Program-made: the position numbers and the translations under genes
The notes under the pieces: generated by a model
Told to the model about the DNA's origin: nothing
The model's input: the letters and a program-made list of their open reading frames with translations, nothing else
Databases searched by the model: none
Origin: Brienomyrus brachyistius
Lineage: Eukaryota > Chordata > Actinopteri > Osteoglossiformes > Mormyridae
Direction: 5' to 3'
DNA length: 64,000 nucleotides
Assembly: GCF_023856365.1 (NCBI RefSeq)
Contig: NC_064554.1
Span: forward strand, 8,113,001 to 8,177,000
Part shown: positions 1 to 11,319 of the stretch, in pieces
Position numbering within the stretch: the stretch's first letter is position 1
How the letters are laid out: each line of letters starts with the position of its first letter

Positions 1-231
1 TAGTTACGAGACAGTCGTGAGTAATGTTGAGGATTGAGTCTCTACTATGTTGTAGTGATCTACTATCATGTGGAACAAGAAACCAGAGATCCCCCTGACA
101 TATCCTCATCCCTCTAGTTTTGGTCTGGTTTGAGGAGACTGAAGTTAGGGAAAATGCTTCCCTAGGTATGCACAGAATATGGAGGCCAGCAGAGGTCCTC
201 CCAAACCCTGTTAGGCTAATCCCTCTGCCAA

Positions 232-257
232 CACTCTCTCTCTCTCTCCCTGGAAAG
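232..257 (+). promoter_or_regulatory. Splice acceptor of the last sidekick exon
   Basis: A CT-repeat polypyrimidine tract ends at about 250 and is followed by TGGAAAG with the AG at 256-257. Splicing here places GCC ACG GAC in frame with the recognisable sidekick tail. The CT run is itself a short microsatellite, so its length may vary between individuals. Confidence 0.75.
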
Positions 258-530
258 GCCACGGACAGCGAGCCGGAGGACGAGCCACCCAAGCACTCAT
301 TCGTCAACCACTACATGAGCGACCCCACCTACTTCAACTCGTGGAAACGGCAGCAGAAGGGCCTGAAGCAGAGCCTGGCTTATGCCTATGAGGAGTGTGC
401 CAGCGCAGACAGCGAGCCCTACTACCAGTCCGTGGTCACGGCCCACAGCACGGGTGGAGCCTATACCCCGACTGGACAGCCAGCCTCCGGCTCACGGACA
501 CCCGTCACAGGCTTCTCCTCTTTTGTCTGA
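258..530 (+). CDS. sdk1: Terminal coding exon of a sidekick cell-adhesion protein (sdk1 favoured)
   Basis: Sidekick proteins are large single-pass immunoglobulin/fibronectin-III adhesion molecules of neurons (synaptic layer targeting) and other cells; the cytoplasmic tail ends in a PDZ-binding motif. This exon encodes the last 90 residues. It contains the family signature KHSFVNHYMSDPTYFNSW and ends exactly in GFSSFV followed by a TGA stop, the hallmark sidekick C-terminus that binds MAGI-type PDZ scaffolds. The exon start is set by an AG at 256-257 after a CT-rich tract; the open frame upstream of 258 reads intron. Only this exon is inside the window, so the rest of the gene lies to the left. 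The ending GSRTPVTGFSSFV and the YTP motif upstream look closer to my recollection of SDK1 than SDK2, and a long downstream desert also fits SDK1, but the paralogue is inference. Frame intact, no damage seen. Confidence 0.88.
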   Translation, partial: ATDSEPEDEPPKHSFVNHYMSDPTYFNSWKRQQKGLKQSLAYAYEECASADSEPYYQSVVTAHSTGGAYTPTGQPASGSRTPVTGFSSFV

Positions 531-2900
531 TGCTCCAACCCCCTCAGCCCCTCCATACATGACAGACTGAACCAGCAGCACCCTCACAGGTGGCTTTGAC
601 AACCATCAACACTGCAGCAAATGCAGAAGAAGTGATTTCTCCCCAAAACCCATCTCAATATCAATTGATAATTATTTGGTTATATTGTGTTAGTGATGTT
701 CACGGTGCCAAATCATGAGTATCCAAATGAAACTGTAAATAAATGTGAGAACAGCTAAAGGTTGGAATAGGTCTTTTCCAGGCGTCAGATGTGTAGTTTT
801 GAGTTTTGATGCACTTCTACTGCATACAGTATAGCAGACATGCTCTCTGTGTACCCCATGCCTTGATGACCTGATCATCTGTTTGAAGGCTGGATGTGAG
901 CGACAGGCACAGTAAGGCCGCCCTCTCAGTGCCGGGTTCCCCTCTGGACAGAATATTCTCCGGGGCTGATGGTCTCCTTTGCCTTTTCCATGGTACAGTA
1001 GGGGCTTTGGTACCATAGCAAATTATAATTGAGAAATTCCTTTAAAGCAAAGTACCAAGACATTTAGCCACATTAGAAATATTACTCCATCCAGGCATGT
1101 TGACATCTGCTGGTCGAACGGCTTTTGGGTTGAAGTTGGCAGGACCAAAGCTGCCCTGACCTTTTCCCTGAAACTGTCAAAACTTGGATCTTGCCATGTC
1201 AGTCGGGTGGTAAAGTAGTTTGGATTTTTATTTCTTCATTTCTGAGCTTAAAAGGATCCAGTGTGAAGATCACATTTTTTTCCAGAAGTGTGAATGTTGT
1301 TTTTTTTTTTAACTGTTTTTGTACAAACTGATTGTGCTCTTAAGCCATATGGATATTGCTTGAAAGCAAACTGTTTTGTGGTCATTCATCTAAAAAAGAT
1401 TTTTTTTTTTTTTTTTCCAAGAGAGAGGTGACATTTTGTTTTGGTCCTTTTTTAGGCTAGATGCACATCTTGACCAGATTTTGTGTGTTGGGGTCACTTT
1501 TTGAGCATTTTTAATATCTTGTTTTTGCCAAGTCAGTGTACTTAGTGTTACAGCCTCAGTTGGTCTGTGGTCGCCTGTTATTAGAACAGCACTGATTTGA
1601 ACCATGTGAAGCCAGGCGATTATGAATGGAGGACTTTTATTTTGCAAGGTTGTCATTTTAAAATGTAAGGTGTCCCTGAATTCCCAGACAGGTTCTGCTT
1701 CCAGTTGTATGACTGGAAGTTTAAGTTAATCGCTGCAGCCAGGGGTATATGTGTTATTAAACAAGGTTAAGGGCTTCAGCCTGGGTAAACCTGTGCTTTA
1801 AAGCATAGTAATTCCTGAGCTGCTGAGTAACATTTATTTCTCTGGTCTTATACTTTACTCTTTTGACATATTTCCTTAATGTCATGATAGGCTTCAATGC
1901 ATATAGGTGAGGAAATTCGGAGCACTACTTCAATTTGTGAAAAGCATAAGCACAGGTTCATGAGACCAAACCACAGTGGATTGTACAGAACACTGACAGG
2001 CTGAGCCTTTTCAGGGTGGGGTAGGGGGGGGGGGGGTCAGCCCTCTGCTGCACTGTACAGTTTCACAATGGTACATCCTGATTTCATTTCCTGTCACACC
2101 AACAGAGGCACTTAGGATCTCCTCAGAAGTGGCAGGTGGGTGTGGGGTGTTGCCAGGAGTGGGCTGAAGGAGAGGTGTTTGTATTGTGTCAGGGGTCTTG
2201 GGGGCTTCCGGGACCCATTAGATCCCCACAATTCATGCAGTGTGCCTGGAGATGGTAATGCAGACAGTTTCTTTGGGATTCAGCAGCACACATGTATTGC
2301 ACCAATAATCATGATACTATACTCTGGCTTTTAAATACATTCTTTTGACCATCAATATTTGAAGGTAGACTGGGCTTGTGCTACCATTAGTAACATGTGA
2401 GACTTAAAAACCTACCATGGGCAAGACTACTGTGCACTGTCAATCACTGCCAACAGGAACCAACAAAATAACACACGAGAAGAGAGTGAGACCATTCAGA
2501 AACTGACAGGGCATGACACACCAAGCCTCTGTGGGAAACCTCATTTCTCCCATCACTAATAAACCTAAATCTTAGTATGAAGTTTCTCATTTTGCTCTAC
2601 CAATAAAGCCTTCTATTGAATTTGCATTTTTTAAAATATGTTAATTCCCATGACTTCTGTATTTATACATTTATACAAATTTATACGAAAACCTTTAGTG
2701 TTACGTGAGTGTAACAAAGCAATTGAAGTTTTAATTTATTGTAAATATAAATAGCTGTACAGGTCTTGAAAACAAGTGTGAGATTCTCTATACTTTTCAC
2801 AGTGGATGATGGATGTCCTACCACTGCATTATACAGAACCAAGAAATAAATTATCTGGGAGATATTTTTGAAATCGAAAAGAGGGGAATAAACATTCTAC
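531..2900 (+). other. Probable 3' UTR of the sidekick gene
   Basis: About 2.4 kb follow the stop codon with no recognisable transposon, unlike the DNA beyond 3.28 kb. AATAAA polyadenylation hexamers are at 738-743, 2568-2573, 2602-2607, 2845-2850 and 2887-2892; the last two are the likely distal ends. A TGTAAATA match to the Pumilio-binding consensus lies at 2740-2747 in an AT-rich stretch. T-runs occur near 1299 and 1400, and a G13 run at 2024-2036. The exact end is inferred; 3' RNA-seq would settle it. Confidence 0.6.
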
Positions 2901-3284
2901 CCTCTTATGATGTGAGTGTGTACTTCTTCAGCCGAAAATGTGTAAATCAAAATGTCTTATGAAATAACTGTGTGCATTTCCTCGGTTCAGTGACTCGGTT
3001 GTGATTTTTGCCCCCAAAGGTGACAAAGGCAAAGTCCATAAGCTACACAGAAACATGAGACCCTGTGCAGGTTTTCTTTTTTCTTAATTTAATTTATGAC
3101 AGCTCAGTTCTTCTTATGATTTCTTTATGTGAAACGTATTAAATTTAGGTTGCAGGAAGCAAGAAATGAAAATATTTTGTACAGTGAGGGAACCCATTTG
3201 TATTAAGACTAACTGAACTGACTAAATGTTTGGGCAAAGCTTAAATTGATATACTATAAAAAAATGTTCATCTCTGTTCATGAA

Positions 3285-3645
3285 GCAGGATGCAGGGCTT
3301 TGCTGTTGACCTCAACTAGGGATATAGTTAAGCAGTGGATGGAGCACTCTGAGGACCTCCGGAAACCCACTGACATGCCTTCATTGTATGAAGTGGAGGA
3401 GGAGGAGGTCAGTAAGGAAGGTAAAAAGATCTTCAGTGGTAATGCTCAGGGCTCCATGATGTTGGCGCTGAGTTCCTGAAGGCTCTGAATGTCATTGGGC
3501 TGCCTTGGCTAACCTGCTTCTTCGGTGTTGTGTTGAGATCAGGGGTAGTGCCTTTGGATTAGCAGACTTGGGGTGATGGTCCCAATCATTACGGAAAGTG
3601 ATCGGAGGATGTGTTCCAACTTCAGGGGGATCACGCTTGACTGTA
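3285..3645 (+). mobile_element. RTE/Rex3-type LINE fragment (reverse transcriptase N-terminal part)
   Basis: The + strand reads as the stretch of RTE reverse transcriptase that precedes the polymerase core: WMEHSEDLRKPTDMPS, then an acidic linker, then a degraded copy of the segment that normally says the product is chosen from K-A-P-G-x-D-E, then LRSGVVPLD and a broken Q-T-G-V-V-V-P-I-F-K-K-G-D equivalent after several frameshifts and a stop. Both ends are truncated. Two other RTE pieces (a 3' end near 16.9 kb and an endonuclease near 59.5 kb) cover different parts of the same kind of element. Confidence 0.7.
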
Positions 3646-4239
3646 TGTTTACAGTATGGAAAATTCTGTCTTTTCCAGTACTTTATTTTTACTTTACATA
3701 CAGTAAATGCTGAATCCACTGAGTCATGAAATTCTTTTTTTCTTTGTTTTTTTTTTTTTTGGAAGATGCAAAATGCATTTACTGTATTGTAAATAAACAT
3801 TTCTCCTGCAGCTATATGCCCCGAATACAGTGTTTTCCATTTTTTTGATGTAGTGTGCAATGACTGCTCAGTACTCTTTTTTGTTTTGACTGCTTTGAAA
3901 GGTTGTATTTGTATGATCTGAAGACATCGTTTTGGTCTTGAGCACAGGCGAAACCGTTTTGGGTGGATTGTTTGATTTTGCAAGAAGAGCCAGAGGTTCT
4001 GCGAATGTAGCTTGAGATGGAGTTTTGTGTTTACTGTTTCGAGAAAAAGATGCAAGGTTTCAGAAAATGTGTTGTAGCAATTCAGAAAAACTGTAAACCA
4101 TGGCCTAAGCGTGACTGAGGCTGAATGAAGGGTCCAGCCACAACTAAGCCACACCTCAGCGCCATCCACAATACCAATGTTCAGACATGAAAATGGGTAT
4201 ATAACCGGATATATATGCAGTTATATTTTGCTGCTTCTG

Positions 4240-4803
4240 TACAAACTTGGCAATGGCAGACTGTTGGCAGAGACCCATTATTGACACCAGAACAAGAGAT
4301 AGCAATTGTTGACATGGTGAGGGCCAACAACGCGATTAGGCTTCAGACCGCCATTCTACAAGATGACACCACCTTCGAGAACATCACCTCTCCCTACCAT
4401 AGATGGGGTGTTGAAGAGACGTGCTGTAACAATGAAACAGTTCTACGGGATTCCTTTTTCCAGAAATAATGAGAGGGTGAAGGAGCAAAGGTTCCTGTAT
4501 GTGCAGGTACAGTAATGTCAATGTAATCTGAGACTTTAAACATACAATTTTGTAATTTTTTTTCTTTGAGTGGTTTTTTCTTTGAGTGGTGTCACACTAT
4601 TGGACGTTCATTTGCAATTTGATCTGATGCGCTGATTTTTGCTTTGCAGAGAGTGATGGAGTATGTGGATACGTCTGTGTATGTGGATGGAGCAGGATTC
4701 AAGCTGAACAAAATAAGGCAACGTGGAAAAAACATAACAGGCGATTGAGCCACAGTGGATGTGGTAGGTCATCATGGTGGTAACATAACCATGTGTGTGG
4801 CAA
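4240..4803 (+). pseudogene. DDE transposase pseudogene (IS630/Tc1 type) with an apparent intron
   Basis: Part 1 reads PLLTPEQEIAIVDMVRANNA, the helix-turn-helix start of a transposase family common in fish. A +1 frameshift falls near 4395-4408, after which the frame continues as VTMKQFYGIPFSRNNERVK and FLYVQ to 4506. A 143-base GT...AG segment (4507-4649) with a T-rich tract before TTTGCAG interrupts the gene, and the frame resumes exactly as RVMEYVDTSVYVDGAGF, the region around the first catalytic aspartate (VYVDGAGF). An in-frame TGA at 4746-4748 replaces a codon before ATVDVVGHHGGNITMC. The catalytic C-terminal half is missing; the minisatellite takes over at 4805. Clearly non-functional. 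Confidence 0.72.
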
Positions 4804-4804
4804 T

Positions 4805-4970
4805 ATGAGAGAATGGTATAATCCACCAGGTTCTATGAGAGAATGGTATAATCTACCAGGTTCTATGAGAGAATGGTATAATCCACCAGGTTCTATGAGA
4901 GAATGGTATAATCCAGCACATTCTATGAGAGAATGGTATAATCCACCATGTTCTATGAGAGAATGGTATG
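4805..4970 (+). repeat. 30-bp minisatellite derived from transposase codons
   Basis: Five and a half head-to-tail 30-base units start at 4805, 4835, 4865, 4895, 4925 and 4955 with few differences. Read in the transposase frame each unit is stop-E-N-G-I-I-H-Q-V-L, which continues the family sequence I-S-E-N-G-V after the preceding NITMC; the serine codon TCA appears as TGA in every unit, so the stop arose before amplification. In another frame the array gives a repetitive open frame (MREWYNPPGS units) that I consider incidental. Confidence 0.85.
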
Positions 4971-5174
4971 CTTTCTTTATAGGGACAATATTTTACTGAT
5001 GGCTTATTTTGTGTGTTTTGCTCAAAGTTTTGGCCATTTTTGATTCTTTTGCCCTTGTGATACAATGCCATAACTGCCTTTATCAACTTGGGAAATGCAT
5101 GTAGAGTTTTGCAACAGACATGAACATTTTGGAAAATGCATCTTAGCAATCAAGAAACTGTAATGAAATATCCC

Positions 5175-6515
5175 TACCCTGGTGGGTCAAATTTCTTTGT
5201 AATCAGCATTCACTAACCAGCAGCCCCATCACAGTACTGGTGTAATTCACAGTTGTCCATGATTGGCCGTTTGCCATAAAATTAATGCATCCACACGACA
5301 ACAACACACTTTGGCAGGAAAACACAGGCCACGCAGGTCCACAGCTTCAACTGAAATGTAGATCCTCCTAGAGGAGGTGGTGCTGCTCAGGGACACATTA
5401 CTGTCAAGTTTCCAGAGCACAATGTCAAAGGTAAGTAACACCTCTGGGAAGACATTGTCAGAAAGATGACTGTCCAGTCCCAGCCCAGGGAGTGAGTGGG
5501 ACATCCAGAAGAAGTGACATGGTTTTGCCAGTGTGGCCAAGGCCAGAGGTGCTGCAGTGTGGAGAGACTGGGAGCAGATGGGTGGGGGCCCCAGCTCTGC
5601 ACCCGCACTCACCCCCAGTGAGGAGAAGTTACTGCCGATATTGGGAGATACAGTCTCCCAGGGCATCTCAGGCAGGTGAAGTTGCTAACCTTCACCCTCG
5701 GATCAGGTCATCCTCACAGCCCTGCCAGCGGCTTCTCTAGTAGCTCCTGCACCACCAACATCACACCCCTCCATAAGGTCACCAGGCTCCACTGCACTCG
5801 CTGAGGCTTAATTCCAGAGGCCACATATTTCAGTGCCCATCATACTGCCAAGTCTGTATCCGCCTATTGATGGTGGTAAACACACTCCAATCATGTGCAT
5901 AACCAGTGATTTAAAGCCTGTCTGTGATCACATTACAGATGCTGAGCAGGCACAGGATCAGTGACTCATAATGACATATCGGCATAATTTCTGTCCTGTT
6001 TCAAATGAATAGTACATTTCATTTGTTCCAATAAAGACTTGTGGACACCAATACCTGTGTATGTCTAGTAGCATCTCTGGCAATGGCATGATAGCAGGAA
6101 GAAATGTCACTTTACTGTCCTAACATAAGATAATGTCCCCAGTGCCACACTGAGCACTAAGGACTATTCAACAGTGTCTTTGGGGGCAGATATAGTAATT
6201 GACCTGCATGTCAAAGAACCTGCAGTATGGACTCCTCAGAACGTCACAAACACAGGCTTACATAACTACATTTTGCCATTTGGTATGTGTGTGCATTCTG
6301 ATACTGTTTTACCAGCAGCTGCTTGGACATTTACTGTATGTTTGGACTGTTTGTATTGCCGACTCATTTGTTAATGTCAGAAATCTAAATTCAAACTGAG
6401 CATGTATCTGGAAAAAAAACTGAACCATTTACAGTAGCTCAGTGTAATATCTGGCAGGGTTTCATGAGTTAAATTCTGACTGTAAGCATGACCTCGGGAA
6501 AAAAAAATCTGATCC
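5175..6515. other. Unassigned intergenic DNA
   Basis: No host exon recognised. A minus-strand open frame of 139 codons lies at 5247-5666 but has no domain I know. An AATAAA lies near 6030. The base composition is slightly more GC-rich around 5400-5800 than around it, which could indicate an unrecognised repeat. Confidence 0.3.
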
Positions 6516-6517
6516 AA

Positions 6518-6702
6518 CATCCATCCATCCATCCATTTTCCAAACCGCTTATCCTACTGGGTCGCGGGGGGTCCGGAGCCTATCCCGGAATCAACGGGCA
6601 CGAGGCAGGGAACAACCCAGGATGGGGGGCCAGCCCATTGCAGGACACACTCACACACCATGCACTTTCACATGCACACCTACGGGCAATTTAGTATATA
6701 AC
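6518..6702 (-). mobile_element. tRNA-derived SINE, 3' half, GGAT tail
   Basis: Starts with a CATC tetramer run (the tail read backwards), then TTTTCCAAACCGCTTATCC, a GGTCGCGGGG motif, CCTATCCCGGAA and an AACAACCCAGGATGGGG block, ending at GGGCAATTTAG. The same order in reverse complement is at 9728-10036. This is a high-copy fish repeat with an RTE-like tetranucleotide tail. Confidence 0.85.
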
Positions 6703-7004
6703 TTGCTTAACAACTTATATGACTGGTGAAGAAGCAAGCTAGCTTGCAAATACAAACTGAGGTTTGAAATTCAGCACAGAACTGTCTGCTATTATAATGC
6801 AGGAAGTTCCTGCTTTGTCTTGCTATAGGATGCTGAACGTGCATCTCAAAAAAGTAAATATAATTTGGATAAATTATAAAAAACTGCAGCTGTGATGCTG
6901 ATAATATGAAGTACCAGCAGTATTAGATATTACTTTGCAACAATGGTCACCACAGTCGGAGTGGCTAATTAGGAGGTTCTCCCGAATTCCCGGCAGGCTG
7001 CTCC

Positions 7005-7205
7005 TAAATGTACAAAATTGTACAAGAATATTTGCATTCATGTACTAAAACATTTGTCAATTTCTGTGAAACAATGACAAATAACATTTTGCTGTGCAGA
7101 AATGCCATTATGGTGTGGGGATTACACTGGCTATTTTGCAATGTTAATTGTCATTTGAGAATTCTGCCAAAGCAATCAAGACAAACTGTAATGATGTGGG
7201 CTTTG
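7005..7205. mobile_element. Short non-autonomous relative of the 3.65-5.17 kb transposon
   Basis: The segment ends with AGCAATCAAGACAAACTGTA near 7.17-7.19 kb, the same as the right end of the transposase relic apart from a two-base insertion, and the preceding AT-rich text has a similar look. It has no transposase coding part, so it may be an internally deleted copy. The extent is approximate. Confidence 0.4.
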
Positions 7206-7209
7206 ATGC

Positions 7210-9725
7210 TTCATTGTTTATTTATGACAAGGCCGCTCCACAGTTTAGTAAAGTGCAGGTAAAAAATACAACATGAAAGTAAAATTAAAGCACTTAGGTA
7301 AGAATGCTCATTTAATGGGTAATTGACATGTGAAAACCTTCTAATAGGAATAGTCAGTTCTTATGTTTAGTTGTATATTGATTTATTGGGCTGTCCGGGG
7401 ACTTAAACTGCAAAGTCAGAAATTAAATCACACTCCAGCCCTATGTAAAGTTCACCCCTGGCTTAAGATAAACAATGGAGAAATTAATTGTTTAGTATGC
7501 AAAACAAAGCAACGTGAAGTTCCCCAGCCGGTGGTACAAAACTTAAACTTTAATTAGTCATGCAAAGTTTGTCACAGTGCCGAACTGTGATGGAATATGC
7601 CATGGCTAATGCAATTTAAAATGCACATTTTTTCATCAGTTTTTTTGCATTCCCCCAAAAAGGCATCACTAGCTACTCGCAGTGACCGGTGGGGGTGTTG
7701 AATGCTCATCTGCCTCTCATATTCTAACCAAATGGTAGGTGCTGCATAGCTCCAGAGAAAATGGGATCCAACCAAAGGTAGCGCCCCAGTCCCTGGCAAT
7801 GTGGGGATTATGTCTAGGCAACAACCGATGCCCCAACACCAGGGGGTGCCTGGGACGAGTTAATAATAAGTGATGTTCTCACCAAGGTAACCAATGGGGT
7901 TGTTACATGGGTAACCCTGTTGAAGACATGCATAATGGTCTAAAAATCGTCGGGAAGGTAATGACATATTCAGCAGCAGACCAGCTTCCTTGACAAAGCT
8001 GCAGCAGTTCGAATGCTGTCTCCCTACCATACAGTACTTACCATGATCAAAACCCTGTTTCATTTCCTGCGCAATGCGGGCAAATTCTGCACAGATGGGA
8101 GCACCCAGCAGAATCCCGGGCAGCAGTTGCCCGTTCCCTGGCCAAGCCATTGTGCAATGTTATCACATATGTGACCCTGCTGCTCTGCATGGGGATGGCA
8201 GAGGGCTGTAATTCAAAAAGAAGGGAACGCTGTGAAAGAAACAGTGGCACGTTCCCGGATCCCCGCTGTACTGTCTCGGAAGGGGTAGGCGTGGCCTGCA
8301 AGCAGGCGGAGGTGACCCAGTGGGCCAGGTGTAATCTCTGTATTTGGGCGGCATGGTAGGACATCCCTGCATTGAAGAACTCCAGTGATTCACCGGTTGC
8401 CACAAGTTCGTCTGGTTGCTAGGCTGTCATAGTATCCACTTGGTCCATCCTAACTGGTGAGATCTGTGAAGGACTGCACCTTAAAGGAGGACATTGATGC
8501 AGATTGCAGGTTCCAGAGAAGGGAGCTTTATTTCTAGGGAACAGTCGTAGTTGTTCAGTCCAAGTTGGAACAATTAATTGTACATCTCTCTATATAACAC
8601 AGCAGGATCTGTACCGATTCATTTCATCTGGGTCATGTTTGCAAACAGCATTGAGAGATCTGCAGCGAAATGCAAATTACTTCACATCTCTGAACGCCCA
8701 GAGTTCTTTAGCTATGTCAAGAAATGTAGTTCACACTCTTCCGGGGAATCCAATCAGCCATGTCTGATGGAGGTTTGCCTGTAGGGGAAGGGTGTTGATA
8801 TTGCATTTGAATACCTATATACTTGTGCATTGTGTTCTGCAGAGGAGCATAGTTACTGTCCTTCCTTAATAAGCTACTGGGTGAGTACAGTATTTAGACG
8901 AGGCAGAGCTACACTTGAAACCTCTAAGCATGATGATGCTTTTCCTTTATTCTTTAAAAATATGGGCCCCTCCTTTCAAAGCAGAGTCACAGGCCCTCAG
9001 CTTCAAAGCTGCCGCAGAATATTATTTGCCGACCCTGCAAGCATCCAAATGTACCTTGTACTCTGTTCTGCATGTTGCATATCCTTTAATAAAGGTGACG
9101 AATGCGGGCTCACACTCGGCAAGCTCCCCGTTACCCCGTGTCTGGTGGGGGGGGGGGGGGGGGGGGGGGGTAGCTGCTGGGGACGATGCCATTTCAGGAG
9201 TCGATCACATGTTGTTCTTCTGGCAGGTGCCAGTGTTTGCTGTCCCTCCCAGGTAACCTTATTCCTCTGCTCCTTGCTTGATTAGTGGGTTCAATTACGC
9301 TTTTGCGTCTTGCGTCTTATTTAACTTTCTTACAGGAGTGTAATGTTGGAGCACTTTAAACCTGGCCAAATTTGCAAATTATTTTTAAAATAAATTAAAT
9401 GAGAATTCTTAGGCAATCTGTCATTTATTTCGTTCCAAAATCTAAATGAACTGAGCATCAAAGGTAATTATTTAGATGTTTGCTGTTCCAGAGTTTACCT
9501 AAAAGAGCAGAAGAAGATGAAGGCCGCGTGGAGGCCCGGTCTGTTCCGGTTTCTGGGCCCTGCCCGACAGAAGGAGGGTCAGATAAACACTCACCTATCT
9601 GACTGATAATCTGCTGCTTTTCCCAGTTACCCTTTGCATTGACTTGGGGGATATTTGACTAAGATTCTGGTCGTCCTGTTCAGTTAAATATTCTTATTTC
9701 GGGTTATTAAGTTCACTGTCAACCG
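7210..9725. other. Unassigned intergenic DNA with a G24 run
   Basis: No recognisable host gene or transposon. Overlapping open frames on both strands at 7860-8405 have no known domain. A homopolymer of 24 G lies at 9147-9170. Part may be an old repeat of unknown family (a moderately GC-rich stretch near 8.1-8.4 kb). Confidence 0.3.
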
Positions 9726-9727
9726 AA

Positions 9728-10036
9728 TTAGAGTCTCCGCCTGGTTTACATGTGTGTGGAGTTTGCATGTTCTCCCCATGTCGTCGTGGGGTTTCCTCTG
9801 GGTACTCCGGTTTCCCCCCACAGTCCAAATACATGCTGAGGCTAATTGAACTTGCTAAATTGCCCGTAGGTGTGCATGTGTGAGTGAAAGGTGTGTGAGT
9901 GTGCCCTGAGATGGGCTGGCCCCCCATCCTGGGTTGTTCCCTGCCTCGTGCCCATTGCTTCCGGGATAGGCTCCGGACCCCCCGCGACCCAGTAGGATAA
10001 GCGGTTTGGAAAATGGATGGATGGATGGATGGATGG
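9728..10036 (+). mobile_element. tRNA-derived SINE, GGAT tail, head truncated
   Basis: Begins at the B-box region (TAGAGTCTCCGCCTGG), continues through GTGTGGAGTTTGCATGTTCT, CACAGTCCAAATACATG, AAATTGCCCGTAGGTG, GGGATAGGCTCCGG and GGATAAGCGGTTTGG, and ends in a GGAT run (10015-10036). Apart from losing the A-box end, it is the best-preserved SINE in the window. Confidence 0.9.
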
Positions 10037-10544
10037 AAGTTCTCTGTCTGTTTAATATAGTTCTGCATAGCACCTGTCCAGTACTTGTGTCTGAGTGCGT
10101 GTGTATGGGCCTCGTTAGGTGCCCCAGTCACATGTCCCCGACGGCTGCCGATATTATGCTGCAGCAAAGCCTTATGCCAATGAGACTAACAAGTAGAGAA
10201 ATGTATGTTATTTATTTTTACATTTTTTTTAACTGAGTGATAGAAATACACCTGCATACAACTGCAGAATATGCCATGTCGCTAGATTGCAGCAATTTAA
10301 AAAATAAAGTAATATTCAATAAATGAGATATTCAGGTAATAGTGTTGATGCAAAAACTGGAAATTTATGACTGGAGTGAAACTGTAAAGTGACAAGCAAA
10401 GAAAACAGAATATTAAAAACTGTTCAAGACTGTTTTGCTGAACCACTGTAGAGTGTTTATATGTAAACAAGTTTACCGTAAAATGCCAGGATATTTTTAC
10501 AGTATATTTGGCTTATCTGACGTTTGATTTGAAATGTGACTGCT

Positions 10545-11112
10545 GCCATTCAGGGACTCCCTCTGCCTGCGTTCTCACCTGCCTCTCCCTCCTACTGATG
10601 CTGCCATAGCCATATCTGCCGGAGCTGACATACTCACTCACCTGTTTGCACTGCCTTTATTCTCCTCTACTTTGCCTAATGCACTTTTCATCTCCCCCAC
10701 CACTTCTGGGCTGTGCTGCCTGGAGACCTAAAATTCAAGATATCCTGCCTACCCTACTACCTGTGATGCCCCCCCCCCCCCTTTCTGCCTGTGATGTCTC
10801 TCCTGCCAGCCCTGCTGTTGTACCACTGTTCATCCTGCTATCAGAAGCAGCACCAGCACCTGCCTGCCAGCACCTGCCTGCCCTCTGCATGAGACTCAAA
10901 TGTTAAAATCGGGAAAGTATGAATTGGTACTTTGCCATCTTTCCCATTTGACTGTCTCTTTCCTCCCAAGGTTTCTTCCTTCTAGGGATGTTTTCCTTGC
11001 CACTGTTGCCGCTGGCTTACTCACTGGGGGGTTTGGGAAGCAATGCTGTAAAGCGCTTTCAGACAATGTCATGTTCTGAAAATGTGCTATAAAAATAAAA
11101 TTCAATTGAATA
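10545..11112 (+). mobile_element. L2 LINE 3' end
   Basis: The last 200 bases carry the typical fish L2 3' UTR: CCCAAGGTTTCTTCCTTCTA, TTTTCCTTGCCACTGTTGCC, GCTGTAAAGCGCTTTCAGAC, GTGCTATAAAAATAAAATTC and an AATTGAAT-type terminus. The 5' part of the span is less certain and contains a C13 run at 10769-10781. No coding sequence is left. Confidence 0.8.
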
Positions 11113-11319
11113 TACATGAGCATATAGCTAGGAACGACTTGAGCTCCATCCTCCATCATAAGATCAGACTCTGTTATGGAAGTAATGGCCTTCAGTAATG
11201 GCCTATAACCAATCAGGGTTGGTCGACATATCTTTTTCATCCAAAATATGTCCTTAAAATCTCTCATTTTTCCGAAATAACTCACATGTGACTTTAATCC
11301 AGGAGAACATGGCCTGCTG

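Larger units (their letters stand above)
3650..5170 (+). mobile_element. IS630/Tc1-superfamily DNA transposon relic
   Basis: AT-rich flanks surround a broken transposase gene (4240-4803) and an internal minisatellite (4805-4970). The right end carries a segment GCAATCAAGAAACTGTAATG (about 5145-5164) that recurs almost exactly near 7.18 kb in a shorter relative, suggesting a shared terminus. The left boundary is uncertain; it abuts the RTE fragment. No target-site duplication could be identified. Confidence 0.6.

Noticed and set aside
3492..4169. 225-codon minus-strand open frame
   Set aside because: It overlaps an RTE fragment on the other strand and the AT-rich flank of a DNA transposon, includes a run of lysines from a poly-T tract, and shows no domain.
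4793..4999. Repetitive peptide with MREWYNPPGS units
   Set aside because: Arises from an out-of-frame reading of the transposase-derived minisatellite.
5247..5666. 139-codon minus-strand open frame
   Set aside because: No recognisable domain, no splice context, and the composition fits a chance opening in moderately GC-rich DNA.
7860..8405. Overlapping open frames on both strands
   Set aside because: Several frames are open at once, with no family resemblance that I could defend.
8830..9285. 151-codon frame with a glycine run
   Set aside because: The run comes from a G24 homopolymer; nothing else resembles a protein domain.
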